Origin: Blastococcus tunisiensis
GTDB taxonomy: Bacteria > Actinomycetota > Actinomycetes > Mycobacteriales > Geodermatophilaceae
Direction of reading: 5' to 3'
Length of the DNA stretch: 48,383 bases
Assembly: GCF_900112815.1 (NCBI RefSeq)
Contig: NZ_FOND01000029.1
Location: 1-48,383 of the forward strand
The number at the start of each line of letters is the position of its first letter. The stretch's first letter is position 1. Both the position numbers and the translations under genes were made by a program. A model generated the notes under the pieces. That model was given only the letters and a program-made list of their open reading frames with translations. It did not search any database and was not told the origin of the DNA. Shown here in pieces: positions 1 to 7,945 of the stretch.

Positions 1-144
1 GCAACGGAGCAGGAGCAGGAGCAAGCCGACCCATCACAGACCTGGCTCGTATCGGGCACCGACGGGCAGCAGCGCGAGGGGCCGAACCGGCGATTGGGCT
101 GTGAGCCACGACGCCGACCCACCAGTACGGTTCGACGAGCGTGA
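1..144 (+). CDS. Possible C-terminal end of a protein cut by the window edge
   Basis: Frame 1 is open from the first base to a TGA at 142-144. It would encode about 47 residues, rich in Glu/Gln at first (alternating EQ) and in Arg at the end. Third codon positions are mostly G or C over the first 30 codons and less so afterwards, so only part of it may be coding. No family is recognised. Bases 145-278 hold no gene that I can see and are less GC-rich than the rest of the window; a 7-bp palindrome (136-150) spans the stop codon. Confidence 0.3.
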   Translation, partial: ATEQEQEQADPSQTWLVSGTDGQQREGPNRRLGCEPRRRPTSTVRRA

Positions 145-278
145 CGCTCGACCTCAGACACGCCGAAGCGCCCCCGCCGAACGCCGTCCTGCGGAACCAA
201 CCCGCGAATATCAGCATCGACCGCGCGTCGCACCGACACGCTCACCCCGTCGCACCGCCGATCCGAGCCAGCACAAAA

Positions 279-319
279 GCGAGGCGCCGCCAGAGCACCC
301 AGCCCCGGCGGCGCCTCGC
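279..319 (-). terminator. Rho-independent terminator of the RsbA-like gene
   Basis: A perfect 13-bp stem (279-291 with 307-319) encloses a 15-nt loop. Read on the minus strand it is followed by TTTT (275-278), and it lies 30 bp beyond the stop codon of the minus-strand gene ending at 350. This is a classic intrinsic terminator layout and is unusual in having a real U-tract at this GC content. Confidence 0.8.
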
Positions 320-349
320 CCTGCCCTCTTGACAGCGAGGGACTACATA

Positions 350-1324
350 TCAGCCCAGGCGGACGGTGAGCCGCACGCGCGCGCCCCCGTCGTCCCCGGA
401 GATGTCGACGTGGTCGCACAGCTGGCGGGCCAGCCACAGCCCCATGCCGCCGCGCGACAGGTCCTCCCCGTGCGCCGGGCCGTAGCCGGCGAACGGGTCG
501 TCGAAGCCGGGGCCCCGGTCGTCGATCGTGCAGACGACGCGGTCGGCACCCACCCACAGCCGCAGGCTCACCGGCGGCCCGCCGTGCCGGACGGCGTTGG
601 AGGTCATCTCGTCGACGGCGAGCAGGTAGTCCTCGACCGTGTCGGAGGACGCGACCACGGTCGACAGCTCGGCGGCGACGGCGTGCCGCAGGCCGACGAA
701 GTCGCCGACGTCCCGGGCCCACAGGCGGGGCGGCGTCTCCTCCAGGGGCTCGGCCGGCACGGGCAGGGAGCGGAGGTAGTCCGCCGGGGCGACGAACTCC
801 GGGTTGGGGCGGCGTCCGCCGGGCCCGGTCAGGCAGGAGTGCGTCCGACGGGCCGTCTCCAGGAGGGGGTCGGGCAGCCGCTGTGCGTCGAACACGCACA
901 GGCCCCACAGCGGCCACTCGCCGAGCGCCACGTTGATCACCGACTCGTAGCGCTGCCACTCCAGCCAGTCGCGCTCGGTCTCGCCGAAGTCGACCTCGCC
1001 GACGACGCGGACCCGGCTCACCCCTTCGGCGGCGCGCTGCTCGGCCAGCCGCCGGAAGGCCGTGATGGCCGTGGGGGTGCGGGCCCGGTACACGTCGTCG
1101 CGGTCGAGGACGTGCACCCGGGGGTCGCTGCCGAGGGCGTCCCGCAGGACCGTCGCGGTCTCGTCACGGGTGACCACGACGGCCGCCTCCCCGGCGGCCA
1201 GGCCCTCGAGCAGGAAGGGGACGGCGGTGGCGGCGAGCTCGTCGGGACCGTCGTGGATCAGCGCGTCGTGCAGGTAGCGGTCGGAGGGCAGGCCTGCCCA
1301 GTCGACCACCGACGACCCCGTCAC
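350..1324 (-). CDS. RsbA-like regulator: MEDS sensory domain plus anti-sigma-type ATPase
   Basis: The protein is 324 aa from a GTG start at 1324. Residues about 15-170 match the MEDS (DcmR sensory) domain found in actinobacterial RsbA-family proteins. Residues about 205-322 form an RsbW/SpoIIAB-like GHKL ATPase with an N-box (E239 and N243), a DRGPGF G1 loop (269-274) and a GGMGLWL G2 loop (292-298). There is no phosphoacceptor histidine box, so it should act as an anti-sigma or switch kinase on an unlinked partner; no sigma factor or antagonist is nearby. It is followed by a strong terminator, so it is probably monocistronic. The GTG is chosen because the MEDS homology starts just after it; an in-frame extension upstream has low-complexity Arg/Pro-rich sequence. 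Confidence 0.82.
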   Translation of the reverse strand: MTGSSVVDWAGLPSDRYLHDALIHDGPDELAATAVPFLLEGLAAGEAAVVVTRDETATVLRDALGSDPRVHVLDRDDVYRARTPTAITAFRRLAEQRAAEGVSRVRVVGEVDFGETERDWLEWQRYESVINVALGEWPLWGLCVFDAQRLPDPLLETARRTHSCLTGPGGRRPNPEFVAPADYLRSLPVPAEPLEETPPRLWARDVGDFVGLRHAVAAELSTVVASSDTVEDYLLAVDEMTSNAVRHGGPPVSLRLWVGADRVVCTIDDRGPGFDDPFAGYGPAHGEDLSRGGMGLWLARQLCDHVDISGDDGGARVRLTVRLG

Positions 1325-1489
1325 TGCCCACCCCGAGAACTCGCGTTGCCACCCGACGCGGGTGCTGCCGCTCCACGGTAGGCGATCGGCGCCGCGGTGG
1401 CTCCCGTGCGGGCCCGCTCCGTCGTTTGACGGCGGAGCGGGCGGGGGACGGGGAGGGGAGCAGCGAGCACCACCGACGGGAGAGCACCC

Positions 1490-2914
1490 ATGGCCATCGC
1501 CACCATCAACCCCGCCACCGGCGAGACGCTGAAGACCTACGAGCCGCTCACCGACGAGGCGCTGGAGCAGCGGATCGCCCGCGCCGCGGCCGCCTGGGAG
1601 GCCTACCGGAGGACGTCCCCGGACCAGCGTGCGGGCTGGCTGCGGGCGGCCGCGGACGTGCTGGACACCGACCGCGATGCCGTCGCCGAGCTGATGACCA
1701 CCGAGATGGGCAAGACGCTCGCCGCGGCGAAGGCCGAGGTGGGCAAGTGCGCCAAGGCGCTGCGCTGGTACGCCGAGCACGGTCCCGCGCTGCTCGAGCC
1801 GCAGCCCTGCGACGCCGAGGCGGTCGGCGCCACCGACGCCTACGTCGTGCACCAGCCGATCGGGGTGGTCCTGGCGGTCATGCCGTGGAACTTCCCGCTC
1901 TGGCAGGCGATGCGGTTCGCCGCCCCCGCCCTGATGGCCGGCAACGTCGGCCTGCTCAAGCACGCGAGCAACGTGCCGCAGACCGCGCTGTACCTGGAGG
2001 AGCTGTTCCGCAAGGCCGGCTTCCCCGACGACGTCTTCCAGACCCTGCTGATCGGGTCCTCGACGATCGAGCGGGTGCTGCGCGACGACCGGGTGGCCGC
2101 CGCGACGCTCACCGGCAGCGCACCCGCCGGGCAGTCGGTCGCCTCCATCGCCGGGGACGCGCTGAAGAAGACGGTGCTGGAGCTAGGCGGCAGCGACCCC
2201 TTCATCGTGATGCCGTCGGCGGACCTGGAGAAGGCCGCCGAGGTCGCCGTCACCGCCCGCAACCAGAACAACGGGCAGAGCTGCATCGCCGCCAAGCGCT
2301 TCTTCGTGCACCGCGACGTGGCCGAGGAGTTCACCCGGCTGTTCGCCGAGAAGATCGGGGCCCTGACCGTGGGGGACCCGATGGACGCCGACACCCAGAT
2401 CGGGCCGCTGGCGACCGAGTCCGGTCGCGACGACGTGGCCGGCTACGTCGACGACGCGGTGCGGAAGGGCGCGACGGTGCTGGTCGGCGGCTCGCGCGTC
2501 GACCGGCCCGGCTGGTTCTACGAGCCGACGCTGCTCACCGGGATCACCCCGGAGATGGACCTCTACGCCGAGGAGGTCTTCGGCCCGGTGGCCGCGCTGT
2601 TCACCGTCGACTCGCTCGGTGAGGCGATCGAGATCGCCAACAGCCATCCCTACGGCCTCGGGGCCAACCTGTGGAGCGAGGACGAGGGGGAGCGCGCGCA
2701 GTTCGTCCGGGACGTCGCCTCCGGCATGGCCTTCATCAACGGGATGGTCACCAGCTATCCCGAGCTGCCCTTCGGCGGCGTGAAGCAGAGCGGCTACGGC
2801 CGGGAGCTGACCGAGCTGGGCATGCGGGAGTTCATGAACGCCAAGACGGTGTGGGTCGGCCCGCCGAGCAGCGCGCAGGGGGACGGCGACACCGCGGGGG
2901 CCGCCTCCGAGTGA
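1490..2914 (+). CDS. gabD: NAD(P)-dependent succinate-semialdehyde/aldehyde dehydrogenase
   Basis: A 474-aa ALDH-superfamily protein of normal family length, oxidising an aldehyde (most likely succinate semialdehyde) to the acid in the cytosol. It shows the catalytic Cys265 in NGQSCIAAKR, the general base Glu231 in LELGGSDPF, the PWNFPLWQ segment (132-139) and a cofactor-site lysine at K157. NNGQSC resembles the GabD/YneI-type subgroup, but substrate specificity cannot be proven from sequence. The ATG at 1490 follows a GGGAG ribosome site. The gene stands alone, convergent with the UBP zinc-finger gene and separated from it by a hairpin. Confidence 0.88.
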   Translation: MAIATINPATGETLKTYEPLTDEALEQRIARAAAAWEAYRRTSPDQRAGWLRAAADVLDTDRDAVAELMTTEMGKTLAAAKAEVGKCAKALRWYAEHGPALLEPQPCDAEAVGATDAYVVHQPIGVVLAVMPWNFPLWQAMRFAAPALMAGNVGLLKHASNVPQTALYLEELFRKAGFPDDVFQTLLIGSSTIERVLRDDRVAAATLTGSAPAGQSVASIAGDALKKTVLELGGSDPFIVMPSADLEKAAEVAVTARNQNNGQSCIAAKRFFVHRDVAEEFTRLFAEKIGALTVGDPMDADTQIGPLATESGRDDVAGYVDDAVRKGATVLVGGSRVDRPGWFYEPTLLTGITPEMDLYAEEVFGPVAALFTVDSLGEAIEIANSHPYGLGANLWSEDEGERAQFVRDVASGMAFINGMVTSYPELPFGGVKQSGYGRELTELGMREFMNAKTVWVGPPSSAQGDGDTAGAASE

Positions 2915-2950
2915 GGGCCGCCGGGCGCGCGGCTCTGGTGCTCGCGCGCC

Positions 2951-2974
2951 CACCCGGCCAGACTCGGCCGGGTG
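2951..2974. terminator. Bidirectional hairpin between convergent genes
   Basis: A perfect 9-bp stem (CACCCGGCC at 2951-2959, GGCCGGGTG at 2966-2974) with a 6-nt loop sits in the 66-bp gap between two convergent stop codons. There is no U-tract. Confidence 0.6.
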
Positions 2975-2980
2975 CCGCCT

Positions 2981-3325
2981 TCAGTGCAGCTGCGACCGCC
3001 AGTCGGCGGGCACCCGGCCGCGGGGTCCGGGGACGGGCTGGTCGAGGGGCCGGTGCTGCGGCGGGGTCAGCTCCGGCCCGGTGACCGGCCGTTCGGCGGA
3101 GAAGTCCCAGAACCAGGCCTCACCCGGCTCGAAGCTGCGTACCACCGGATGACCGGCGTCCGCGGCGTGGGTGCGGGCGTGCTGGTTCGGCGAGGAGTCG
3201 CAGCAGCCGACGTGGCCGCACCGGGCGCAGCGGCGCAGGTGGAACCACCAGCTGCCGGTCGCCTCGCAGTCGGCGCAGCCGGGACCCGACGGTGGCGCCG
3301 TGGCATCGATCGCCGGACCGGTCAT
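2981..3325 (-). CDS. UBP-type zinc-finger protein
   Basis: A 114-aa protein that is essentially one ZnF-UBP module. Cys/His pairs are visible as CADC, CARCGHVGCC, HARTH and the late His of AGHPVV, followed by the SFEPGEAWFWDF strand typical of the fold. In eukaryotes this fold binds ubiquitin C-termini; in actinobacteria short stand-alone copies are common and their ligand is unknown. ATG at 3325 is preceded by GGGAG. It diverges from the DUF5709 gene with only 30 bp between start codons. Confidence 0.8.
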   Translation of the reverse strand: MTGPAIDATAPPSGPGCADCEATGSWWFHLRRCARCGHVGCCDSSPNQHARTHAADAGHPVVRSFEPGEAWFWDFSAERPVTGPELTPPQHRPLDQPVPGPRGRVPADWRSQLH

Positions 3326-3355
3326 CCGCACGCTCCCGTCGGAAGGACGTCCAGA

Positions 3356-3811
3356 GTGGAACCCGGGATCTACGGTACGGACGGCACCGACCCCGAGGAA
3401 GCCTCCGGGCTGCTCGAGGCGTCGGACACCCTGGACGACGTCCGCGGGGTGCGCGACGTCCTCGACACCGGTTGGTCCCCGCCGGAGCGACCGTGGGCCG
3501 TCGACGACTGGGGGACGACGGAGGCCGAGGAGTCCGCCGGGGAGAGCCTGGCCGGCCGGCTGGCCCGCGAGCTGCCCGACGGGACCGACGCGGACGGGGA
3601 CGGGGACGGGCTGGGCGACTCCTCCGACACCGACGGCGAGCTGATCGACGACGAGGTGGGGGATGCGCGGGCCGGCCGGCTGGTCGACGCCGACGACGGC
3701 GGGACCGTCGACACCGACGACGAGCTGTGGGCCCGGGACGAGGGCATCGACGGCGCAGCGGCGTCGGCGGAGGAGGCGGCCGTGCACGTCGTCCGCGACC
3801 GCGACGTCTAG
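3356..3811 (+). CDS. DUF5709-family acidic protein
   Basis: A 151-aa, strongly acidic protein (many Asp/Glu/Gly, almost no hydrophobic core). It carries the actinobacterial DUF5709 signature: a short EEASGLLEASDTL segment, then DDVLDTGWSPPERPW (the family's typical D-G-x-SPPERP block), then acidic low-complexity sequence. There is no signal peptide or membrane segment. Function is unknown. The GTG start at 3356 is preceded by GGAAGG at 8-nt spacing; upstream in-frame sequence belongs to the opposite-strand zinc-finger gene. Confidence 0.8.
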   Translation: MEPGIYGTDGTDPEEASGLLEASDTLDDVRGVRDVLDTGWSPPERPWAVDDWGTTEAEESAGESLAGRLARELPDGTDADGDGDGLGDSSDTDGELIDDEVGDARAGRLVDADDGGTVDTDDELWARDEGIDGAAASAEEAAVHVVRDRDV

Positions 3812-3918
3812 CGGGGTGCACCCCAGGTCGGCGCGGGACTAGCGTGGCGCGCGGACCCTCCGCCCCCGCCGGCCGGCGGCGGGACTCCGCAGGAGGGCCA
3901 CGACCACGGAGTCGCCGC

Positions 3919-5577
3919 ATGGGCAGACCGGTCCTCCTCAGCGTGGACGACGACCCGGGGGTCTCCCGTGCGGTCGCGCGTGACCTCCGCCGCAGGTACG
4001 GCGAGGAGTACCGCGTGCTGCGGGCGTCGTCGGGCCCCGAGGCGCTCGACGCCCTCCGGGAGCTGAAGCTGCGCGGGGACGCGGTGGTGGCCGTGCTCGC
4101 CGACTACCGGATGCCGGAGATGAACGGCATCGAGTTCCTCGAGAAGGCGATGGACCTGTTCCCGCGGGCCCGCCGGGCGCTGCTCACCGCCTACGCCGAC
4201 ACCGACGCCGCGATCGCGGCGATCAACGTCGTGGACGTCGACGCCTACCTGCTCAAGCCCTGGGACCCGCCGGAGGAGAAGCTCTACCCGGTCGTGGACC
4301 AGATGATCGAGGCGTGGCGGGAGAGCCCCGACGCGGTGGTCGAGGACGTCAAGCTGGTCGGCCACCGCTGGTCGGCGCCGTCCTTCCGGGCGCGGGACCT
4401 GCTCGCCCGCAACGCCGTCCCGTACCGCTGGTACAGCGCGGAGGAGGCGGAGGGGCGGCGGATGCTCGAGGCGGCGGAGGCCACCGCCGACGACGTCCCG
4501 CTGATCGTCACCCCCGAGGGCGTGGTGCTGAAGGCGCCCACCGAGAGCGAGCTGGCCGCCGTGGTGGGACTGAGCGTCGAGGCGGAGTCGGACTTCTACG
4601 ACCTCGTCGTCGTCGGCGGCGGACCGGCCGGGCTCGGCGCGGCCGTCTACGGCGCCTCCGAGGGGCTGCGGACGGTCCTCGTCGAGCGGGAGGCGACCGG
4701 CGGGCAGGCCGGGCAGAGCAGCCGGATCGAGAACTACCTCGGCTTCCCCAACGGCGTCTCGGGCAGCCAGCTCGCCGACCGGGCGCGCCGCCAGGCCCGG
4801 AAGTTCGGCGCCGAGCTGCTGCTCACCCGCGATTGCGTCGCCCTGGAGGCGCACGGCTCCAAGCGGGTGCTGCGGTTCGCCGACGGCGGCACCATCGGCG
4901 CGCACGCCGTCGTCCTCGCCACCGGGGTGTCCTACCGCAGCCTCGGCGTCCCCGGGGCCGACGGGCTGACCGGCCGGGGCGTCTACTACGGCTCGGCGAT
5001 GACCGAGGCGGCGGCCTGCAAGGACCAGAAGGTGATCATCGTCGGCGGCGCCAACTCGGCGGGGCAGGCAGCCGTCTTCTTCGCCCGGTACGCCGAGTCG
5101 GTGCACCTGCTGTGCCGCGGTCCGGCGCTCGAGGCCTCGATGTCGCACTACCTGATCGAGCAGCTGGCGGCGATCGGCAACGTGCACGTGCACACCTGCA
5201 CCACCGTCGCCGAGACGCACGGCAGCGACCACCTGGAGCAGGTCACCCTGCTGGACGCGCGCAGCGGGGAGCGGAGCACCGTCCCGGCCGGGCACCTGTT
5301 CGTCTTCATCGGCGGGGAGCCGCGGACGTCCTGGCTCGACGGGGTGGTCGTGCGCGACGACCGCGGGTTCATCCCGACCGGCCCGGGGCTGCTCGGGAAC
5401 GGGCGCCGCCCGCACGGCTGGGCGCTCGACCGCGACCCGTACTTCCTGGAGTCGAGCCTGCCCGGCGTCTTCGTGGCCGGGGACGTGCGGGCGGAGTCGG
5501 TGAAGCGGGTGGCGTCGGCGGTCGGCGAGGGCGCGATGGCGGTCACCCTCGTGCACCGGTACCTGGGGGAGCGGTGA
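3919..5577 (+). CDS. Fused response-regulator receiver / glutaredoxin-like / thioredoxin-reductase-like flavoprotein
   Basis: 552 aa in three parts. Residues 4-133 are a CheY-like receiver with acidic pocket D10/D11, phosphoacceptor D62 in LADYRMP, T90 and K113 in LKPW. Residues about 145-220 look like a glutaredoxin fold in which the CxxC is replaced by WSAPS. Residues 226-552 are TrxR-like, with FAD GGGPAG (233-238), NADPH GGANSAG (376-382) and a final FVAGDVR FAD block. Where bacterial TrxR carries CxxC (about 358-368) this protein reads YYGSAMTEAAAC, so the dithiol is lost and classical thioredoxin reduction is unlikely. Its TGA overlaps the GTG of the histidine kinase gene (GTGA), implying coupled expression. 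I infer a redox or NAD(P)H-linked output controlled by phosphorylation. Confidence 0.9.
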   Translation: MGRPVLLSVDDDPGVSRAVARDLRRRYGEEYRVLRASSGPEALDALRELKLRGDAVVAVLADYRMPEMNGIEFLEKAMDLFPRARRALLTAYADTDAAIAAINVVDVDAYLLKPWDPPEEKLYPVVDQMIEAWRESPDAVVEDVKLVGHRWSAPSFRARDLLARNAVPYRWYSAEEAEGRRMLEAAEATADDVPLIVTPEGVVLKAPTESELAAVVGLSVEAESDFYDLVVVGGGPAGLGAAVYGASEGLRTVLVEREATGGQAGQSSRIENYLGFPNGVSGSQLADRARRQARKFGAELLLTRDCVALEAHGSKRVLRFADGGTIGAHAVVLATGVSYRSLGVPGADGLTGRGVYYGSAMTEAAACKDQKVIIVGGANSAGQAAVFFARYAESVHLLCRGPALEASMSHYLIEQLAAIGNVHVHTCTTVAETHGSDHLEQVTLLDARSGERSTVPAGHLFVFIGGEPRTSWLDGVVVRDDRGFIPTGPGLLGNGRRPHGWALDRDPYFLESSLPGVFVAGDVRAESVKRVASAVGEGAMAVTLVHRYLGER

Positions 5578-7004
5578 CCACGACCGAGCGCCGGCTTGTC
5601 CCCGACGAGCTGCGCGGGCTCTTCCTCTTCGAGGACCTCGACGACGACCAGCTGGCCTGGGTGTCGGCCAACGGCGACGTCGTCGACTGCCCCGCAGGCA
5701 CGGACGTGTCGGTCGAGGGCGAGCCGGCGGAGTGCTTCTTCGTGCTGCTCGAGGGGACCATGACCATGGTCCGGCTCGTCGGGGGCAGCGAGGTCGAGAC
5801 CGTGCGGACGTCGCACCGCGGCGTGTACTCGGGCGCCGTGCAGTTCTACTTCGGCGACCGGCTCGAGCAGCGGTACCCCGCGACCGTCCGCGCGGTCACC
5901 GACTGCAGCTTCCTGGCGCTGCCGGCCGGGCCGTTCGCCGCCGTCTTCCGGCAGTGGTACCCGATGGCGGTGCACCTGCTGGAGGGCATCTTCGTCGGGC
6001 AGCGGAACTCCGCCGAGCTGGTCGGCCAGCGGGAGCGGCTGCTGGCGATGGGGAAGCTGACCGCTGGGCTCACCCACGAGCTGAACAACCCCGCGGCGGC
6101 GGCGTCCCGTGCGGCCGATGCGCTGCGCGACCGCTTCGCCGGCATGCGGCACAAGCTGGCGCTGCTGTCCGAGGGGAAGATCGACGGCGAGGTGCTCCGG
6201 TCGCTGACCGGGCTGCAGGAGGAGTTCGTCGCCCGCATCGGCAGCGCCCGGGAGCTGCCCACCCTGGAACGCTCGGACCTGGAGGACCGGCTGGGCGACT
6301 GGCTCGGCGAGCACGAGGTGTCCCAGCCCTGGGACCTGGCCGGGGTCTTCGTCGCCGCAGGGCTGACCCCCGAGGACCTCGACCAGGTCACCGACGCCGT
6401 CGCGCCGACCTTCCTGGAACCCGCCCTGCGCTGGCTGGCCTACACCGTCGAGACGGAGACGCTGCTGCTGGAGATCACCGACAGCACACGCCGGATCTCG
6501 GACCTCGTGGACGCGGCCAAGCAGTACTCCCAGATGGACCGGACGCCGCACCAGCCCACCGACGTGCACGCCGGGCTGGACGCCACCCTGGTGATGCTCG
6601 GCGGCAAGATCGGGCCGGGGATCACCGTGGTGAAGGACTACGACCGCGGCCTGCCGCAGGTGCCCGCGTACGCCGGTGAGCTGAACCAGGTGTGGACCAA
6701 CCTGATCGTCAACGCCCTGGACGCCATGGCCGGCGAGGGGACCCTGACCCTCCGCACCGGCCGGGACGGGGCCTGCGCGCTGGTGGAGGTCCGCGACAGC
6801 GGCCCCGGGATCCCGGCCGAACTGCGCCCGCGGCTGTTCGAGCCGTTCTTCACCACCAAGCCGGTCGGGCAGGGCACCGGACTGGGGCTGGACGTCTCGT
6901 GGCGGATCGTCGTCAAGCGCCACGGTGGCGACATCCGGGTCAGCTCGTCGCCCGGGGACACCCGCTTCCAGGTGCTGCTGCCGCTCGCCGAGCCCACCAC
7001 CTGA
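5574..7004 (+). CDS. Cyclic-nucleotide-binding-domain sensor histidine kinase
   Basis: 476 aa, soluble, with no transmembrane segment. Residues about 15-135 form a CAP_ED/cNMP-like beta-roll. A dimerisation helix follows with H168 in LTHELNNPAAAA, then a long helical insert (about 180-330) and a HATPase domain with N-box (NQVWTNLIVNALDAM), G1 DSGPGIP, F-box FEPFFTTKP and G2 GTGLGL. The start GTG overlaps the stop of the receiver/TrxR fusion by 4 bp, so the two are translated together and the kinase is the obvious phosphodonor for D62 of its neighbour. The canonical phosphate-binding cassette of true cAMP receptors is not obvious, so the ligand is open. Confidence 0.88.
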   Translation: MTTTERRLVPDELRGLFLFEDLDDDQLAWVSANGDVVDCPAGTDVSVEGEPAECFFVLLEGTMTMVRLVGGSEVETVRTSHRGVYSGAVQFYFGDRLEQRYPATVRAVTDCSFLALPAGPFAAVFRQWYPMAVHLLEGIFVGQRNSAELVGQRERLLAMGKLTAGLTHELNNPAAAASRAADALRDRFAGMRHKLALLSEGKIDGEVLRSLTGLQEEFVARIGSARELPTLERSDLEDRLGDWLGEHEVSQPWDLAGVFVAAGLTPEDLDQVTDAVAPTFLEPALRWLAYTVETETLLLEITDSTRRISDLVDAAKQYSQMDRTPHQPTDVHAGLDATLVMLGGKIGPGITVVKDYDRGLPQVPAYAGELNQVWTNLIVNALDAMAGEGTLTLRTGRDGACALVEVRDSGPGIPAELRPRLFEPFFTTKPVGQGTGLGLDVSWRIVVKRHGGDIRVSSSPGDTRFQVLLPLAEPTT

Positions 7005-7029
7005 CCGGTCGCGCTGGGACAGTGGAGGG

Positions 7030-7860
7030 GTGTTCGACGTCGACTGGATGGGCCTGCTGACCCGAGAGGTGCTCCGCGGGCGGGCCCCCGACCTCATCGC
7101 CGAGACCTGCGCCTGGGCCGTGGGCATGTCCGACCAGCCGCACCACGTGCGCTCGGGGGGCCGGATCGTGGCCACCGGGCTGACCGTGGGGGAGCGGGCG
7201 GCGCACGGCCTGCCGCTCAGCGGGGACGAGGACGGCCGGCTCGACCTGGGCGATGCCCGGCCGGGCAGCTTCCAGGCCGCGCTGAACTCCGTCGACCGGC
7301 ACGGCACGGTGGCCGCCGACCGGTTCGACGCCGACGTCCTCCACCCGTTCGTGCAGGCGACCTGCCTGGCGGCGGCCGAGCAGGCGCGGCGCACCCGTCC
7401 CGGCGCCTGGGCCGAGCTGGCCGACGACGTGGGGGAGGAGGAGGCCGACCTGGGCGACGTCCTGCGCGCTGGCGGGTGGGAGGCGCCGCTGCGGATCGAC
7501 GCCGAGCACCTGGTGCTGGCCGCCCTGGGCGACGTGCCGCTGATCGAGGTCGAGGCCGAGGGTCTTCCGCTGTCGCTGGTGCGGGCGGCCGAGGCGGTCA
7601 CCCGCGCCGCGGCGGCGCCCCCGGACCCCGGCCCGCCGCCGGAGGACCTGGCCGGCTCGCTGTTCCTCGCCGAGGCCGCGGTGACGGCGACGGGTGCACC
7701 GCTCCCGGTGGGCCCGGACTCGGCGGAGCGGCTCGTCGAGGAGATGCTCGCGCACGGGCTGGACGCCGAGGAGGTCCCCGGCGTGCTGCCGCACCTCCCG
7801 GTGCAGCAGGCCACCGCCGACGAGGTGGTGGCGATCCTCCGCGCGGCCGGGATCGGCTGA
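7030..7860 (+). CDS. Hypothetical acidic alpha-helical protein
   Basis: 276 aa, not recognised. It is Ala/Glu/Asp/Leu-rich with predicted amphipathic helices, a Pro-rich linker near residue 200 (PPDPGPPPEDL) and no signal peptide, transmembrane segment or catalytic motif. The GTG at 7030 is preceded by GACAGT (7018-7023) with exactly 6 nt between, the layout of a leaderless promoter; the overlapping GGAGG is too close to serve as a normal ribosome site. An in-frame ATG at 7048 is an alternative. It lies 25 bp after the histidine kinase gene. Confidence 0.65.
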   Translation: MFDVDWMGLLTREVLRGRAPDLIAETCAWAVGMSDQPHHVRSGGRIVATGLTVGERAAHGLPLSGDEDGRLDLGDARPGSFQAALNSVDRHGTVAADRFDADVLHPFVQATCLAAAEQARRTRPGAWAELADDVGEEEADLGDVLRAGGWEAPLRIDAEHLVLAALGDVPLIEVEAEGLPLSLVRAAEAVTRAAAAPPDPGPPPEDLAGSLFLAEAAVTATGAPLPVGPDSAERLVEEMLAHGLDAEEVPGVLPHLPVQQATADEVVAILRAAGIG

Positions 7861-7881
7861 GCCTGGGGCGGCGCCCGATCG

Positions 7882-7930
7882 TGTGCGCTCCCGCCCGGTT
7901 CCGGACGTCGGAACCGGGCCCCGGCGCACA
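7882..7930. terminator. Large bidirectional terminator hairpin
   Basis: Nested perfect stems: TGTGCGC (7882-7888) with GCGCACA (7924-7930), and inside it an 11-bp stem (7893-7903 with 7909-7919) closing a 5-nt loop. It occupies most of the 85-bp gap between two convergent genes. Confidence 0.75.
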
Positions 7931-7945
7931 TCCATGCTCGCGGCG

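Noticed and set aside
136-150. Palindrome CGAGCGT-G-ACGCTCG as an operator
   Set aside because: It spans the stop of a doubtful frame, with no promoter next to it; not enough to name a site.
329-334. Perfect TTGACA hexamer on the plus strand
   Set aside because: No -10 at 16-19 bp and it runs into the 3' end of a minus-strand gene just after that gene's terminator.
3919-5577. Annotation as a thioredoxin reductase
   Set aside because: The redox CxxC of TrxR is absent (YYGSAM at that place) and a receiver domain is fused in front.
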